Notes under the pieces: model-generated
What the model saw: the letters and a program-made list of their open reading frames with translations, nothing else
The model's database searches: none
Told to the model about the DNA's origin: nothing
Source: Stagnimonas sp965279705
GTDB taxonomy: Bacteria > Pseudomonadota > Gammaproteobacteria > Nevskiales > Nevskiaceae
Assembly (NCBI GenBank): GCA_965279705.1
Contig: OZ257257.1
Location: forward strand, 2,790,001 to 2,854,000
Direction of reading: 5' to 3'
Length of the DNA: 64,000 bases
Program-made: the position numbers and the translations under genes
Part shown: piece by piece, positions 1 to 8,054 of the stretch
Layout of the letters: every line of letters starts with the position of its first letter
Numbering within the stretch: position 1 is the first letter of the stretch

Positions 1-66
1 GGTGAGCTGCGGCTGGAGCAGAGCGAGCTCGGCGGCGGGCGCGTAATCGTGCGGTTTTCCGCTTAG
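1..66 (+). CDS. possible 3' end of a gene cut by the window edge
   Basis: An open frame enters from the left edge and ends at a TAG that overlaps the stop codon of the convergent orn gene. The 21 visible residues end in a Gly-rich stretch followed by a short beta-like segment. Two clear convergent pairs elsewhere in the window also overlap at their stop codons, which makes a real gene end here plausible. Twenty-one codons in high-GC DNA are weak evidence, and I do not recognise the family. Confidence 0.3.
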   Translation, partial: GELRLEQSELGGGRVIVRFSA

Positions 67-608
67 CAGCGGAACAGGTGCTTGCGGTAGTGCTTCAGCT
101 CGGCCACTGACTCGCGAATGTCGTCGAGTGCCTGATGCGCTGCCTCTTTCTTGAGCTTGCGTAACGTCTCCGGCGCCCAGCGCGAGGCAAGCTCTTTCAC
201 TGTCGAAACATCCAGATTGCGGTAGTGGAAGAACCGCTCCAGCTCGGGCATCCAGCGCACCAGAAAGCGACGGTCCTGGCAGATGGAGTTGCCGCAGATC
301 GGTGAGGCGCGTGCCGGTACCCACTGCCGCAGGAAATCGATTGTGGCGCGCTGCACGTCGGCTTCGAGCAGCGTCGAGTCCTTCACCCGTTTCACCAGGC
401 CCGATCGACCATGCGTGCGCTGGTTCCACTCGTCCATCATCGCCAGCACGGCATCGCTCTGATGCACCGCCATCACCGGGCCTTCGGCAAGCAGGTTCAA
501 GTCCTTGTCGGTGACCAGTGTCGCGATCTCGATGATGCGATCCTGCTGCGGATCGAGACCGGTCATTTCGAGGTCGATCCAGACGAGATTTTGGGCGCTG
601 AAGGGCAT
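63..608 (-). CDS. orn: oligoribonuclease (3'-5' exoribonuclease, DEDD family)
   Basis: Orn degrades the 2-5 nt RNAs left by other RNases and hydrolyses pGpG from c-di-GMP turnover, acting in the cytoplasm as a dimer. The N-terminus VWIDLEMTGLDP carries the D-x-E pair of motif Exo I. A later ICGNSICQDRRFL block matches Exo II, and AAHQALDDIRESVAELKHY near the C-terminus matches Exo III. From the ATG that begins MPFSAQNLVW the protein is 181 aa, the same as E. coli Orn. The frame stays open far upstream, but that part is antisense to the cbs gene and shows no Orn homology, so the short start is preferred. Confidence 0.95.
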   Translation of the reverse strand: MPFSAQNLVWIDLEMTGLDPQQDRIIEIATLVTDKDLNLLAEGPVMAVHQSDAVLAMMDEWNQRTHGRSGLVKRVKDSTLLEADVQRATIDFLRQWVPARASPICGNSICQDRRFLVRWMPELERFFHYRNLDVSTVKELASRWAPETLRKLKKEAAHQALDDIRESVAELKHYRKHLFRC

Positions 609-613
609 TGCGG

Positions 614-687
614 GTTTTGGCTTGGCGATTGCGGACTGAACGGATGCTGGCGGTTCGATCCGCAATGCGCAATCGCCAATCCAAAAT
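614..687. repeat. imperfect inverted repeat between orn and cbs
   Basis: Two 20-nt arms (614-633 and 668-687) are complementary at about 18 positions. The 34-nt interior has further partial complementarity, so the whole stretch could fold as one long interrupted hairpin. It lies in the intergenic space between the divergent orn and cbs genes and therefore covers both promoter regions. It has no T-run of the kind an intrinsic terminator needs. A REP-like intergenic palindrome or a structured 5' leader are the likeliest readings. Confidence 0.6.
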
Positions 688-728
688 CGTCTGCTAGCCT
701 CGGGCAATCTCCAATCTGGAAGCCCCTC

Positions 729-2096
729 ATGCGCCGCGACGGTCACGTCTTGAACACCATCGGCAACACGCCGCTGGTCGAGCTTAAAAACCTGGACACC
801 GGCCCGTGCCGCCTGTTCGTCAAACTCGAAAACCAGAACCCCACGGGCAGTATCAAGGATCGCATCGGGCTCTCGATGATCGAAGCCGCCGAACGGCTCG
901 GCCACATCAAGCCTGGCGGCACGCTGATCGAGGCGACCGCTGGCAACACGGGGCTGGGCCTGGCACTGGTCGCGGCACAGAAAGGCTACAAGATCATCCT
1001 CGTCATCCCCGACAAGATGGCGCAGGAAAAAATTCTGCATTTGCGCGCACTCGGTGCCGATTGCCGCATCACCCGTAGCGATGTCGGCAAGGGTCACCCC
1101 GAGTATTACCAGGACATTGCCGAGCGCCTGGCCGCTGAAATCCCCAACAGTTTTTACGTCAACCAGTTCGCCAACCCAGCCAATCCCTTCGCGCACGAAG
1201 CCACCACCGGCCCCGAGATATGGGCGCAGTGCGAGCACATGCTGGATGCCGTGGTGGTGGGTGTAGGCAGCGGCGGCACGCTGACAGGCCTCGGCCGCTA
1301 TTTCGCACGCGTCGCACCACAGGTGCAGATGGTGGTGGCTGATCCGGTGGGTTCGATCCTGGAGCCGCTGATCGAGCGCCATGAAAAGGTCGTGCCTGGC
1401 AGCTGGCTGGTGGAGGGCATCGGCGAGGATTTCATCCCGCCCAACTGCGACTTGAGCCTCGCCAAAAAAGCCTATGCCATCAGCGATGCAGAAAGCTTTT
1501 TCACGGCGCGCGAAGTGCTGTCGAAAGAAGGCATTCTGGGTGGCTCCTCAACCGGCACGCTGGTCGCTGCGGCGCTGCGCTACTGTCGCGAACAAACCGC
1601 ACCAAAGCGTGTGGTCACTTTCATCTGTGATAGCGGCAACAAGTATCTGACCAAGATGTACAACGACTTCTGGATGTTCGAGCAGGGCCTGCTCGACCGG
1701 CCGAAGCAGGGCAACCTCATCGATCTCATTGTGCGGCGTTATCAGGAGGGCAGTGTCGCCACCCTCGCGCCCACCGAGACGCTGTTGCAGGCCTACCGGC
1801 GCATGAAGCTGTTCGACGTCAGCCAGCTGCCGGTGATGGAGGGCGAGCGCGTCGTAGGCATCCTCGACGAGAGCGATGTATTGCTCAGTGTGCAGGGCAA
1901 TCCGTCACGGTTTTCGCAGAGCGTGGCGAGTGCCATGTGCGCGACGGTGGTCACCATAGCGCCAGATGCTCCGATTCAGGAACTGCTGCCAATCTTCGCC
2001 AAGGACCTCGTCGCCGTGGTGTCCGATCACGGTCGCTTCGTTGGTCTCATCACCAAGATTGATCTCTTGAACTATCTGCGAAAACAACTGGGCTAA
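729..2096 (+). CDS. cbs: cystathionine beta-synthase (PLP enzyme with CBS-domain pair)
   Basis: Catalyses condensation of homocysteine with serine to cystathionine, the first step of reverse transsulfuration; cytoplasmic. It is a fold-type II PLP enzyme: the Schiff-base lysine is K43 in PTGSIKDR, and the phosphate-binding loop TAGNTG lies at 70-75. The C-terminal ~125 residues form two CBS motifs (Bateman module), which bind adenosyl ligands in this family and separate it from O-acetylserine sulfhydrylase CysK. The 455-aa length fits bacterial CBS enzymes with a Bateman module. The start beginning MRRDGHVLNT places the conserved IGNTPL motif at residues 11-16. The cystathionine gamma-lyase one gene downstream supports the assignment. 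Confidence 0.9.
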   Translation: MRRDGHVLNTIGNTPLVELKNLDTGPCRLFVKLENQNPTGSIKDRIGLSMIEAAERLGHIKPGGTLIEATAGNTGLGLALVAAQKGYKIILVIPDKMAQEKILHLRALGADCRITRSDVGKGHPEYYQDIAERLAAEIPNSFYVNQFANPANPFAHEATTGPEIWAQCEHMLDAVVVGVGSGGTLTGLGRYFARVAPQVQMVVADPVGSILEPLIERHEKVVPGSWLVEGIGEDFIPPNCDLSLAKKAYAISDAESFFTAREVLSKEGILGGSSTGTLVAAALRYCREQTAPKRVVTFICDSGNKYLTKMYNDFWMFEQGLLDRPKQGNLIDLIVRRYQEGSVATLAPTETLLQAYRRMKLFDVSQLPVMEGERVVGILDESDVLLSVQGNPSRFSQSVASAMCATVVTIAPDAPIQELLPIFAKDLVAVVSDHGRFVGLITKIDLLNYLRKQLG

Positions 2097-2099
2097 CTC

Positions 2100-2990
2100 A
2101 TGCATCGCATTGTGTCGCAGGTCCTTCTTGGCAGCTTCCTGGTAATGATGCTTCAAGAAACTCTCGCGACAGAACCCAGCACCACGCCCACATCTGCAGC
2201 AGCATCCACACCCGCTGCGCGCGGCGAGTTGCCACTCTGGGAGATCGGCATCGCGGCCGCGGCGGCAGGATCGCCGGACTATCCAGGTTCTGATCGCAGT
2301 CGTGCCCGCGTGCTGCCGCTGCCGTATGGCATCTATCGCGGCAAGACACTGCGTGCGGATGAGGACGGCCTCAGCAGTCGCTTCCGGTTTTCGCCGACGG
2401 TGGAGCTGGACTTAAGCTTCGGCGGTGCGCTACCCGCCGCCAGCAACGGCAATCCCGCCCGTGAGGGCATGCCCGATCTCGATCTGCTGTTTGAAGTCGG
2501 CCCCCAACTGAGCGTGCTGCTGGCACGCCCGACGCGCAGCACGGCCCTGACCCTGGCGATACCTTTACGTGCCGTGTTCTCCACCGACTTCGATCGTTTC
2601 AAATCCCGTGGCGTTCTTTTGGCACCGGAGCTGAGCTACACCAACGGCAAGTTTGCGAGCCGTGGCTGGAGCACTCGCGTCACGCTCGGCACGTCGTTTG
2701 CCACCGAACCGCTTGCCGACTACTTCTACGAGGTGTCGCCGCAGTTTGCGCGGGCAGGCCGGCCGGCCTACGACGCCAGCGGCGGTTATCTGGAATCGAG
2801 CCTGACGACGGTGGTGAGCCGCTCCTTCGTCAACGACATCAGCCTGTTCACTTTCGTGCGCCTAGCCGCGCTGCAAGACGCCACCAACAGCAACAGCCCG
2901 CTGCTGCGCGACCGGACCAACATGACGTTCGGTATCGGGCTGGCGTATACCTTCCTCCGTTCCGAAAAAACGGTCTCCAACGAGAACTGA
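2100..2990 (+). CDS. MipA/OmpV family outer-membrane protein
   Basis: A predicted outer-membrane beta-barrel of 296 aa. It has a hydrophobic N-terminal signal sequence ending near LATEPS, a low-complexity Thr/Ala/Pro linker, and then the family's opening pattern (IGIAAAAAGSPDYPGSD, followed by PLPYGIYRG). Alternating aromatic/polar beta strands follow and the chain ends in a strand-like segment. MipA/OmpV proteins act as scaffolds for murein synthases or as porin-like barrels; the role here is unknown. It starts 3 nt after cbs and ends 4 nt before the gamma-lyase gene, so it is probably cotranscribed with them, although no sulfur-metabolism role is known for the family. Confidence 0.82.
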   Translation: MHRIVSQVLLGSFLVMMLQETLATEPSTTPTSAAASTPAARGELPLWEIGIAAAAAGSPDYPGSDRSRARVLPLPYGIYRGKTLRADEDGLSSRFRFSPTVELDLSFGGALPAASNGNPAREGMPDLDLLFEVGPQLSVLLARPTRSTALTLAIPLRAVFSTDFDRFKSRGVLLAPELSYTNGKFASRGWSTRVTLGTSFATEPLADYFYEVSPQFARAGRPAYDASGGYLESSLTTVVSRSFVNDISLFTFVRLAALQDATNSNSPLLRDRTNMTFGIGLAYTFLRSEKTVSNEN

Positions 2991-2994
2991 AGGC

Positions 2995-4170
2995 ATGACG
3001 CAAAACCCGACTGACCCCGCCGCACACTTCGCCACCCGCTGCATCCACGCAGGCCAGGTGCCCGACCCAACCACGGGCGCCATCATGCCGCCCGTGTCGC
3101 TGTCTTCCACCTACGTGCAAGCGTCGCCCGGCGTGCACAAGGGCTATGAGTATTCGCGCAGCCACAACCCCACACGCTATGCCTATGAGCGTTGCGTGGC
3201 GGACCTCGAAGGCGGCAGCAAGGGTTTTGCTTTTGCCTCTGGCCTCGCTGCTACGGCGACACTGCTAGATACGCTGCACCCGGGCGCGCATGTCATCGCC
3301 AGCGATGATCTCTACGGCGGCTCGTATCGCCTTTTCGCACGCGTGCGGGCGCAGTCGGCAGGGCTGACTTTCAGCTTCGTCGACATGCGCGAGCCAAAGA
3401 ATATCGAGGCTGCCATCACGCCCCAGACGCAGCTGATCTGGGTGGAAACACCGACCAACCCGATGTTGAAGCTGGCTGATCTCTCGGCTATCGGTGCCAT
3501 CGCCCACAAACATGGGATACCCGCCTGGGCCGACAACACCTTTGCAACGCCCTATCTGCAACGGCCGCTGGAATACGGTTTTTCAGGCGTCATGCATTCC
3601 GGCACCAAGTACATCAGCGGGCATTCGGACGTGGTCAATGGCCTGCTCATCACCGGCAGCGACGAAGCACTGACCGAGAAGATCACCTTCTTGCAGAACG
3701 CCATCGGCTCGGTGCTGGGGCCGTTCGACAGCTACCTGGCGCTGCGCGGCGTCAAGACGCTGGCGCTACGCATGCAGCGGCATTGCGAAAACGCACTGGC
3801 GCTGGCCGAGTGGCTGCAGGCACATCCCAAGGTCGCCCGTGTTTACTACCCGGGTCTGGCTTCGCATCCGCAGCAGGCGCTGGCGCGGCAGCAGATGAAA
3901 AATGGCTTCGGCGGCATGATCTCGATCGAGCTGAAGGGCGATCTCGTCGATGCGCGCCGCTTCCTCGAACGCACCCAGTTATTCGCACTCGCCGAATCAC
4001 TCGGCGGCGTCGAGAGTCTGATCGAGCATCCGGCCATCATGACCCACGCCAGTGTGCCGCCCGCGCAACGCGCGGCACTTGGCATTAGTGACACGCTCTG
4101 CCGGTTGTCGGTCGGTGTCGAGGATGTGGGCGATTTACAGCGCGATCTCGCCCAAGCCTTGGCGGGCTAA
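2995..4170 (+). CDS. cystathionine gamma-lyase / Cys-Met metabolism PLP enzyme
   Basis: A fold-type I PLP enzyme of the Cys/Met metabolism family, 391 aa, with the PLP lysine K205 in HSGTKYISGHSDVVNG. YEYSRSHNPTR near residue 51 and the ETPTNP motif near 151 are family hallmarks. Next to a cystathionine beta-synthase, the likely reaction is cleavage of cystathionine to cysteine, 2-oxobutyrate and ammonia, completing homocysteine-to-cysteine conversion. Cystathionine gamma-synthase (MetB) is the main alternative, because sequence alone separates the two poorly. Its TAA shares two bases with the TAG of the convergent pentaheme cytochrome gene. Confidence 0.85.
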   Translation: MTQNPTDPAAHFATRCIHAGQVPDPTTGAIMPPVSLSSTYVQASPGVHKGYEYSRSHNPTRYAYERCVADLEGGSKGFAFASGLAATATLLDTLHPGAHVIASDDLYGGSYRLFARVRAQSAGLTFSFVDMREPKNIEAAITPQTQLIWVETPTNPMLKLADLSAIGAIAHKHGIPAWADNTFATPYLQRPLEYGFSGVMHSGTKYISGHSDVVNGLLITGSDEALTEKITFLQNAIGSVLGPFDSYLALRGVKTLALRMQRHCENALALAEWLQAHPKVARVYYPGLASHPQQALARQQMKNGFGGMISIELKGDLVDARRFLERTQLFALAESLGGVESLIEHPAIMTHASVPPAQRAALGISDTLCRLSVGVEDVGDLQRDLAQALAG

Positions 4171-5477
4171 CCGGCAGGCAGTGCACGCGCCACGGCATCG
4201 AGTGCGCGTGCATGCTCTTTCACATCGAAGTGATCGACCCTGCGTACCGCGTTGTAGTACGACTCGATGGCACGGCGAGCAGCAGGGGGCACTGGCGCAC
4301 CCTGCAAATGCAGCGCATCTGAAACCACGGTGAGTGCCATCGCACGCTGCTCACTGCTGAGCGGCGCCTGACGATGGCTGCTATCGGAGGCCAAGGCGCG
4401 CAACAGGCCGCGCAACTGTGCTGCGCTCATCGACTCGGTCGCAATCAGGGGGCGTAGCTTGGTGCGCAGCATCACAAGCTGTTGCTGTGCGGCAGTGCGC
4501 ACGGCATCAAGCCCCTGCCCCTGCGCGACGTGCAGCCGTCGCTGCCCTTCTTGCCAGGCGAGCGCTTCGGGCGGAGCTGTCGCGGTGAGCCACAAGGCCA
4601 GCAGCTGTTGCGGCGCATCGGCAAAGGGCACGGCACCCGGTTCGGCGCCGGGCATGCGCGCAGGCTGCCAGCGGCCTGCATCCATGCTGTGATGACAGGC
4701 GGTGCAGTCGAACTCGGTCCACTCGGGCATCACGCCTTTCATGAAGCGACCATCGGCTAGAGCTTGCAGATGCAGCTCGGCGGCTTCGGCCTGCCCGGTG
4801 ATCCAGTCGCGCACCGGCTGGTAGGCGCCCTTCCGTGCGGCATAGTCGGCGTCGCGGTTGTGGTGCGGCGGTTCGAGTGCGGTGAAGGTGTCCAGCTCGA
4901 ACACGAGTCGCGGATGCCCCGCTGCCATCATGGCGTGAGTGATGGGATGTGCGGCATCGCCTTGATGACAGCTGAGGCAAAGTGCGGCACGGGTTTCGCG
5001 CTGCCAGGTGGGCCGCATGCCCAGCGCCACTTTCTGTTCGAGCGTGATGCCGGGACGCGTATGTTCGGCCAGCCAGCGTTCGCTACCCCCATGGCAATTT
5101 TCGCAGCCGATGCCGTCACTCAACTGGTAACGCGCACCGCGCGCATCGGCGGGCGGCGCGGCGCTGTGACAGCTGAGGCAGGCCGGAGCGGTCGCTGCGT
5201 CCAGCCCCAGCGTCTGGCCGATCTTGCGGCTCGCCGGGCTGTAGAGAGTTTGGTAGGCATGGGCATGCGGATCCTGCCGCTGCCAGACAAAGTATTCGTC
5301 CTGCCGGATGGGATGCTCGCCCAGTGGGTTGGTGGCGCCGTGGCAGAGACTGCTGGCGCAGCTGGCAACCCCTTGATGCAGATCTTCGGCACCGCTCGGC
5401 ATCACGGTCATGCACATGGCAAGCGCTGCAATCACGCTGCATACGCCCTGACGGAGTGACCATCTCGGAATTTTCAA
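4167..5477 (-). CDS. periplasmic pentaheme c-type cytochrome, c554-like
   Basis: A secreted multiheme cytochrome of 436 aa. I chose the TTG start because GAGG lies 6 nt upstream and the product then opens with a compact signal peptide (MKIPRWSLRQ, a hydrophobic core, PSGA cleavage). A GTG four codons upstream is the alternative. Five covalent heme sites are visible: an unusual C-x4-C-H (C40-H46) and four CxxCH (C100, C125, C167, C258). Many other His residues could serve as distal ligands. The last ~170 residues carry no heme motif. It diverges from the nine-gene redox operon, so it is probably part of the same electron-transfer system, possibly as a soluble periplasmic carrier. Confidence 0.85.
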   Translation of the reverse strand: MKIPRWSLRQGVCSVIAALAMCMTVMPSGAEDLHQGVASCASSLCHGATNPLGEHPIRQDEYFVWQRQDPHAHAYQTLYSPASRKIGQTLGLDAATAPACLSCHSAAPPADARGARYQLSDGIGCENCHGGSERWLAEHTRPGITLEQKVALGMRPTWQRETRAALCLSCHQGDAAHPITHAMMAAGHPRLVFELDTFTALEPPHHNRDADYAARKGAYQPVRDWITGQAEAAELHLQALADGRFMKGVMPEWTEFDCTACHHSMDAGRWQPARMPGAEPGAVPFADAPQQLLALWLTATAPPEALAWQEGQRRLHVAQGQGLDAVRTAAQQQLVMLRTKLRPLIATESMSAAQLRGLLRALASDSSHRQAPLSSEQRAMALTVVSDALHLQGAPVPPAARRAIESYYNAVRRVDHFDVKEHARALDAVARALPAG

Positions 5478-5570
5478 GAACCACCTCACACCAGTAATTA
5501 TGTTTTCAGTTGCTCTCAAGCCCCGCTGAACATAGGCTTGTGCTATTGCAGGACGCAAGTTGCACGTGAG

Positions 5571-5588
5571 TCACGACAACAGTCGTGA
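5571..5588. promoter_or_regulatory. perfect 7-4-7 palindrome between divergent redox genes
   Basis: TCACGAC-aaca-GTCGTGA is a perfect inverted repeat with a 4-nt spacer, placed in the 150-nt divergent promoter region of the pentaheme cytochrome and the redox operon. The geometry suits a dimeric helix-turn-helix regulator such as a CRP/FNR-type protein, but the half-site is neither canonical FNR (TTGAT) nor CRP (TGTGA). It lies 40-57 nt upstream of the operon start codon, so it could overlap the promoter. Its function is inferred from symmetry and position only. Confidence 0.5.
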
Positions 5589-5627
5589 TCTATACGGAGC
5601 TAAAACTAAAGAATAGGGAGCAGTGCC

Positions 5628-8036
5628 TTGAGTAGCGTGTATTCACTCGCCATCGTTGGTTCTGGCCCCGCAGGCCTTGCCGCCGCCGCACGCGCCGCCG
5701 AGCTGGGTTTGAGCCATGTGCTGATCGAGGCCGAGCCGCATCTCTCGCACACGATTCACCGCTATCAAAAGGGCAAGCATGTGATGGCCGAACCAGCGGC
5801 CCTGCCGCTGCGCGCGTCGGTGCCGTTTGCCGCAGGCCAGCGCGAGGTCATTCTCACGGCCTGGGATCGCAGTGCGGCCAAGCTCAAGATCAATGTGCGA
5901 CACCGGGCCGAGGTCACCGCCATCACTGGCGCACAGGGTCAATTCACGCTGAAGCTGTCGAACGGCGAAGCGATCCATGCCGAACACGTAGTGCTCGCCA
6001 TCGGCCTGCAAGGCAACCCGCGCAAGCTGGGCTGCGAGGGCGAAGACAGCGAGCTGGTGCAATACCAGCTGGATGACCCGGCCGAGTACCGCAACGAGAC
6101 CATCGTCATCGTTGGTGCAGGCGATGCAGCCATCGAGAACGCACTGGCGCTGAGCACACAGAACAGCGTCACTATCGTCAATCGCCGGGATGATTTCGAT
6201 CGCGCCCGCGAGGGCAATCGCGATGCAGTGCTGAAAGCCATCGAGCAGGGTCGCCTGCGGGTGGTCTACAACGCCGGGGTCGCCAGCGTGGCGATGACCG
6301 GCGCACAGCGCGGCGTCATTACCCTGAGCACGCCGCAGGGCGCGGCACCCATCGACTGCCAGCGCATCATCGCGCGACTGGGCGCCACTCCGCCGCGTGC
6401 TTTCGTGGAGTCCTGCGGAATTGTCTTTCCCAGCAAAGACCCCAACGCCGTGCCGGCGGTCAGCGACCGCTACGAAAGCAATGTGCCGGGCCTATACGTG
6501 ATCGGCGCGCTCGCAGGCTTCCCGCTCATCAAGCAGGCGATGAACCAGGGCTGGGAGGTGGTCGAGTTCATCGCGGGCCGCAACCCCGAGCCGGCCGATG
6601 CACCGCTGCTGGCGAAGAAGTTCGAGCGCCTGCCGGGCTATCAATCGGTGCCCGCCACCATCGCGCGAATCCGCGACAGCATCCCTGTGCTGGCCCCGCT
6701 GACGCCCTTGCAGCTCCGGGAATTTCTGCTCGACTCAGATGTGCGCACACCACGTTCGGGCGAGGTGATCTTCAGCCGCAACGACTACAGCGACAGCTTC
6801 TTCTCCATCCTCTCCGGCGGCGTGTTCATTGCACCCAACCCCGATGACGTGAGCGAGCTGATCCCGCTCGTCGCCGGGCAGTTCTTCGGCGAGATGAGCT
6901 TGATCTCCGGCCGCCGCCGCAGCGCCACCGTGCTGGCAGGCGAAGGCTGCGTGCTGATCGAAACCCCGCGCCGCTCGATGAACAAGCTCATCGCCAGCGT
7001 CGCCGCCGTCAAGCGCGTGCTGGACGAAACCTTCCTCACCCGCGCGATCCAGTCCAAGCTCGCACCGGGGCTGTCTGCCGATGAGCTGCAAGCGGTGGTC
7101 TCCACGGCCAGCGTGCAACGCTTCAAGGCTGGCGAAGTGCTGTTCAAGGCTGGCGATGTCGGCGATGGCCTGCACCTGATTCGCAAGGGCTCGGTGACCG
7201 TTGCCCAGCAGATCGCCGGCAAGGAAATCGTGCTGGCCTACGTACCGGCCGGGCAATACGTGGGAGAGATGGCTCTGCTCACGGGAGCAGTGCGCAGCGC
7301 GACGGTGAAAGCGGCCATCGCCACCGAAACCATCAAGCTCGAAGTCGCCCCTTTTCTCGGCCTGCTCACAAAGCATCCGGCACTGCGCGCCCAACTCGGC
7401 GACACGCTCAAATCGCGCGCCGCCGCCAATGCGCGTGCGCCGCAGAGCAGCAGCCAGCAGCACGGCATCGTGCAGTTCCTCATGCAACAAGGCCTGGGCG
7501 AGGCTACCGATGTGCTACTGATCGACGAAGGCCTATGCGTCGGTTGCGATCACTGCGAAAAAGCTTGCGCCGATACCCACGGCGGCATCTCGCGGCTGGA
7601 CCGCGATGCCGGTGCCAGCTTCGCGCAGCTGCATGTGCCGACGAGTTGCCGTCACTGCGAACACCCGCATTGCATGAAGGACTGCCCGCCGGATGCGATC
7701 CGTCGTGCGCCGAATGGCGAGGTGTTCATCACCGATGCCTGCATCGGCTGCGGCAACTGCGAAAAGAACTGTCCCTATGGCGTGATCCAGATGGGCACCG
7801 TCAGCGAGAAACCGCCCAGCCTGATGAGCTGGCTGCTGTTTGGCGGTACCGAGCCCGGCACGCGCGCTGAAAAAGCGCTGGCCAAGGCCAAGAAGACCAG
7901 TGGCAAGCAGGCCGTGAAATGCGATATGTGCAAAGACCTCTCCGGCGGCCCCGCCTGCGTGCGCGCCTGCCCGACCGGTGCGGCCATCCGCGTCTCGCCC
8001 GAGCAGTTCATCCAGATCACTCAAGGCGTCGACTAG
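5628..8036 (+). CDS. FAD/NAD(P) oxidoreductase - two cNMP-binding domains - four [4Fe-4S] fusion
   Basis: A cytosolic 802-aa redox fusion without signal peptide. Residues 5-320 form a two-Rossmann flavoprotein of the thioredoxin-reductase/YpdA type (GSGPAG at 11-16, VGAGDAA at 162-168) but lack the active-site CxxC of thioredoxin reductases. Residues ~360-470 and ~485-595 are two cyclic-nucleotide-binding-type domains (FFGEMSLISGRRRSAT, YVGEMALLTGAVRSAT). Residues ~630-800 are a DmsB/NrfC-like ferredoxin with four Cys quartets beginning at C637, C674, C705 and C765. The start is TTG, preceded by AGGGAG at good spacing. It leads an operon of membrane and periplasmic cytochromes, so it probably passes electrons from NAD(P)H via FAD and Fe-S to the cytochrome b-like protein, with the cNMP domains gating activity. 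Direction and donor are inferred. Confidence 0.88.
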   Translation: MSSVYSLAIVGSGPAGLAAAARAAELGLSHVLIEAEPHLSHTIHRYQKGKHVMAEPAALPLRASVPFAAGQREVILTAWDRSAAKLKINVRHRAEVTAITGAQGQFTLKLSNGEAIHAEHVVLAIGLQGNPRKLGCEGEDSELVQYQLDDPAEYRNETIVIVGAGDAAIENALALSTQNSVTIVNRRDDFDRAREGNRDAVLKAIEQGRLRVVYNAGVASVAMTGAQRGVITLSTPQGAAPIDCQRIIARLGATPPRAFVESCGIVFPSKDPNAVPAVSDRYESNVPGLYVIGALAGFPLIKQAMNQGWEVVEFIAGRNPEPADAPLLAKKFERLPGYQSVPATIARIRDSIPVLAPLTPLQLREFLLDSDVRTPRSGEVIFSRNDYSDSFFSILSGGVFIAPNPDDVSELIPLVAGQFFGEMSLISGRRRSATVLAGEGCVLIETPRRSMNKLIASVAAVKRVLDETFLTRAIQSKLAPGLSADELQAVVSTASVQRFKAGEVLFKAGDVGDGLHLIRKGSVTVAQQIAGKEIVLAYVPAGQYVGEMALLTGAVRSATVKAAIATETIKLEVAPFLGLLTKHPALRAQLGDTLKSRAAANARAPQSSSQQHGIVQFLMQQGLGEATDVLLIDEGLCVGCDHCEKACADTHGGISRLDRDAGASFAQLHVPTSCRHCEHPHCMKDCPPDAIRRAPNGEVFITDACIGCGNCEKNCPYGVIQMGTVSEKPPSLMSWLLFGGTEPGTRAEKALAKAKKTSGKQAVKCDMCKDLSGGPACVRACPTGAAIRVSPEQFIQITQGVD

Positions 8037-8054
8037 CGCCCTGCACCGCCAGCC

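Noticed and set aside
5628..6580. Thioredoxin reductase
   Set aside because: The two-Rossmann flavoprotein lacks the active-site CxxC between the Rossmann halves, and the protein continues into cNMP and ferredoxin domains.
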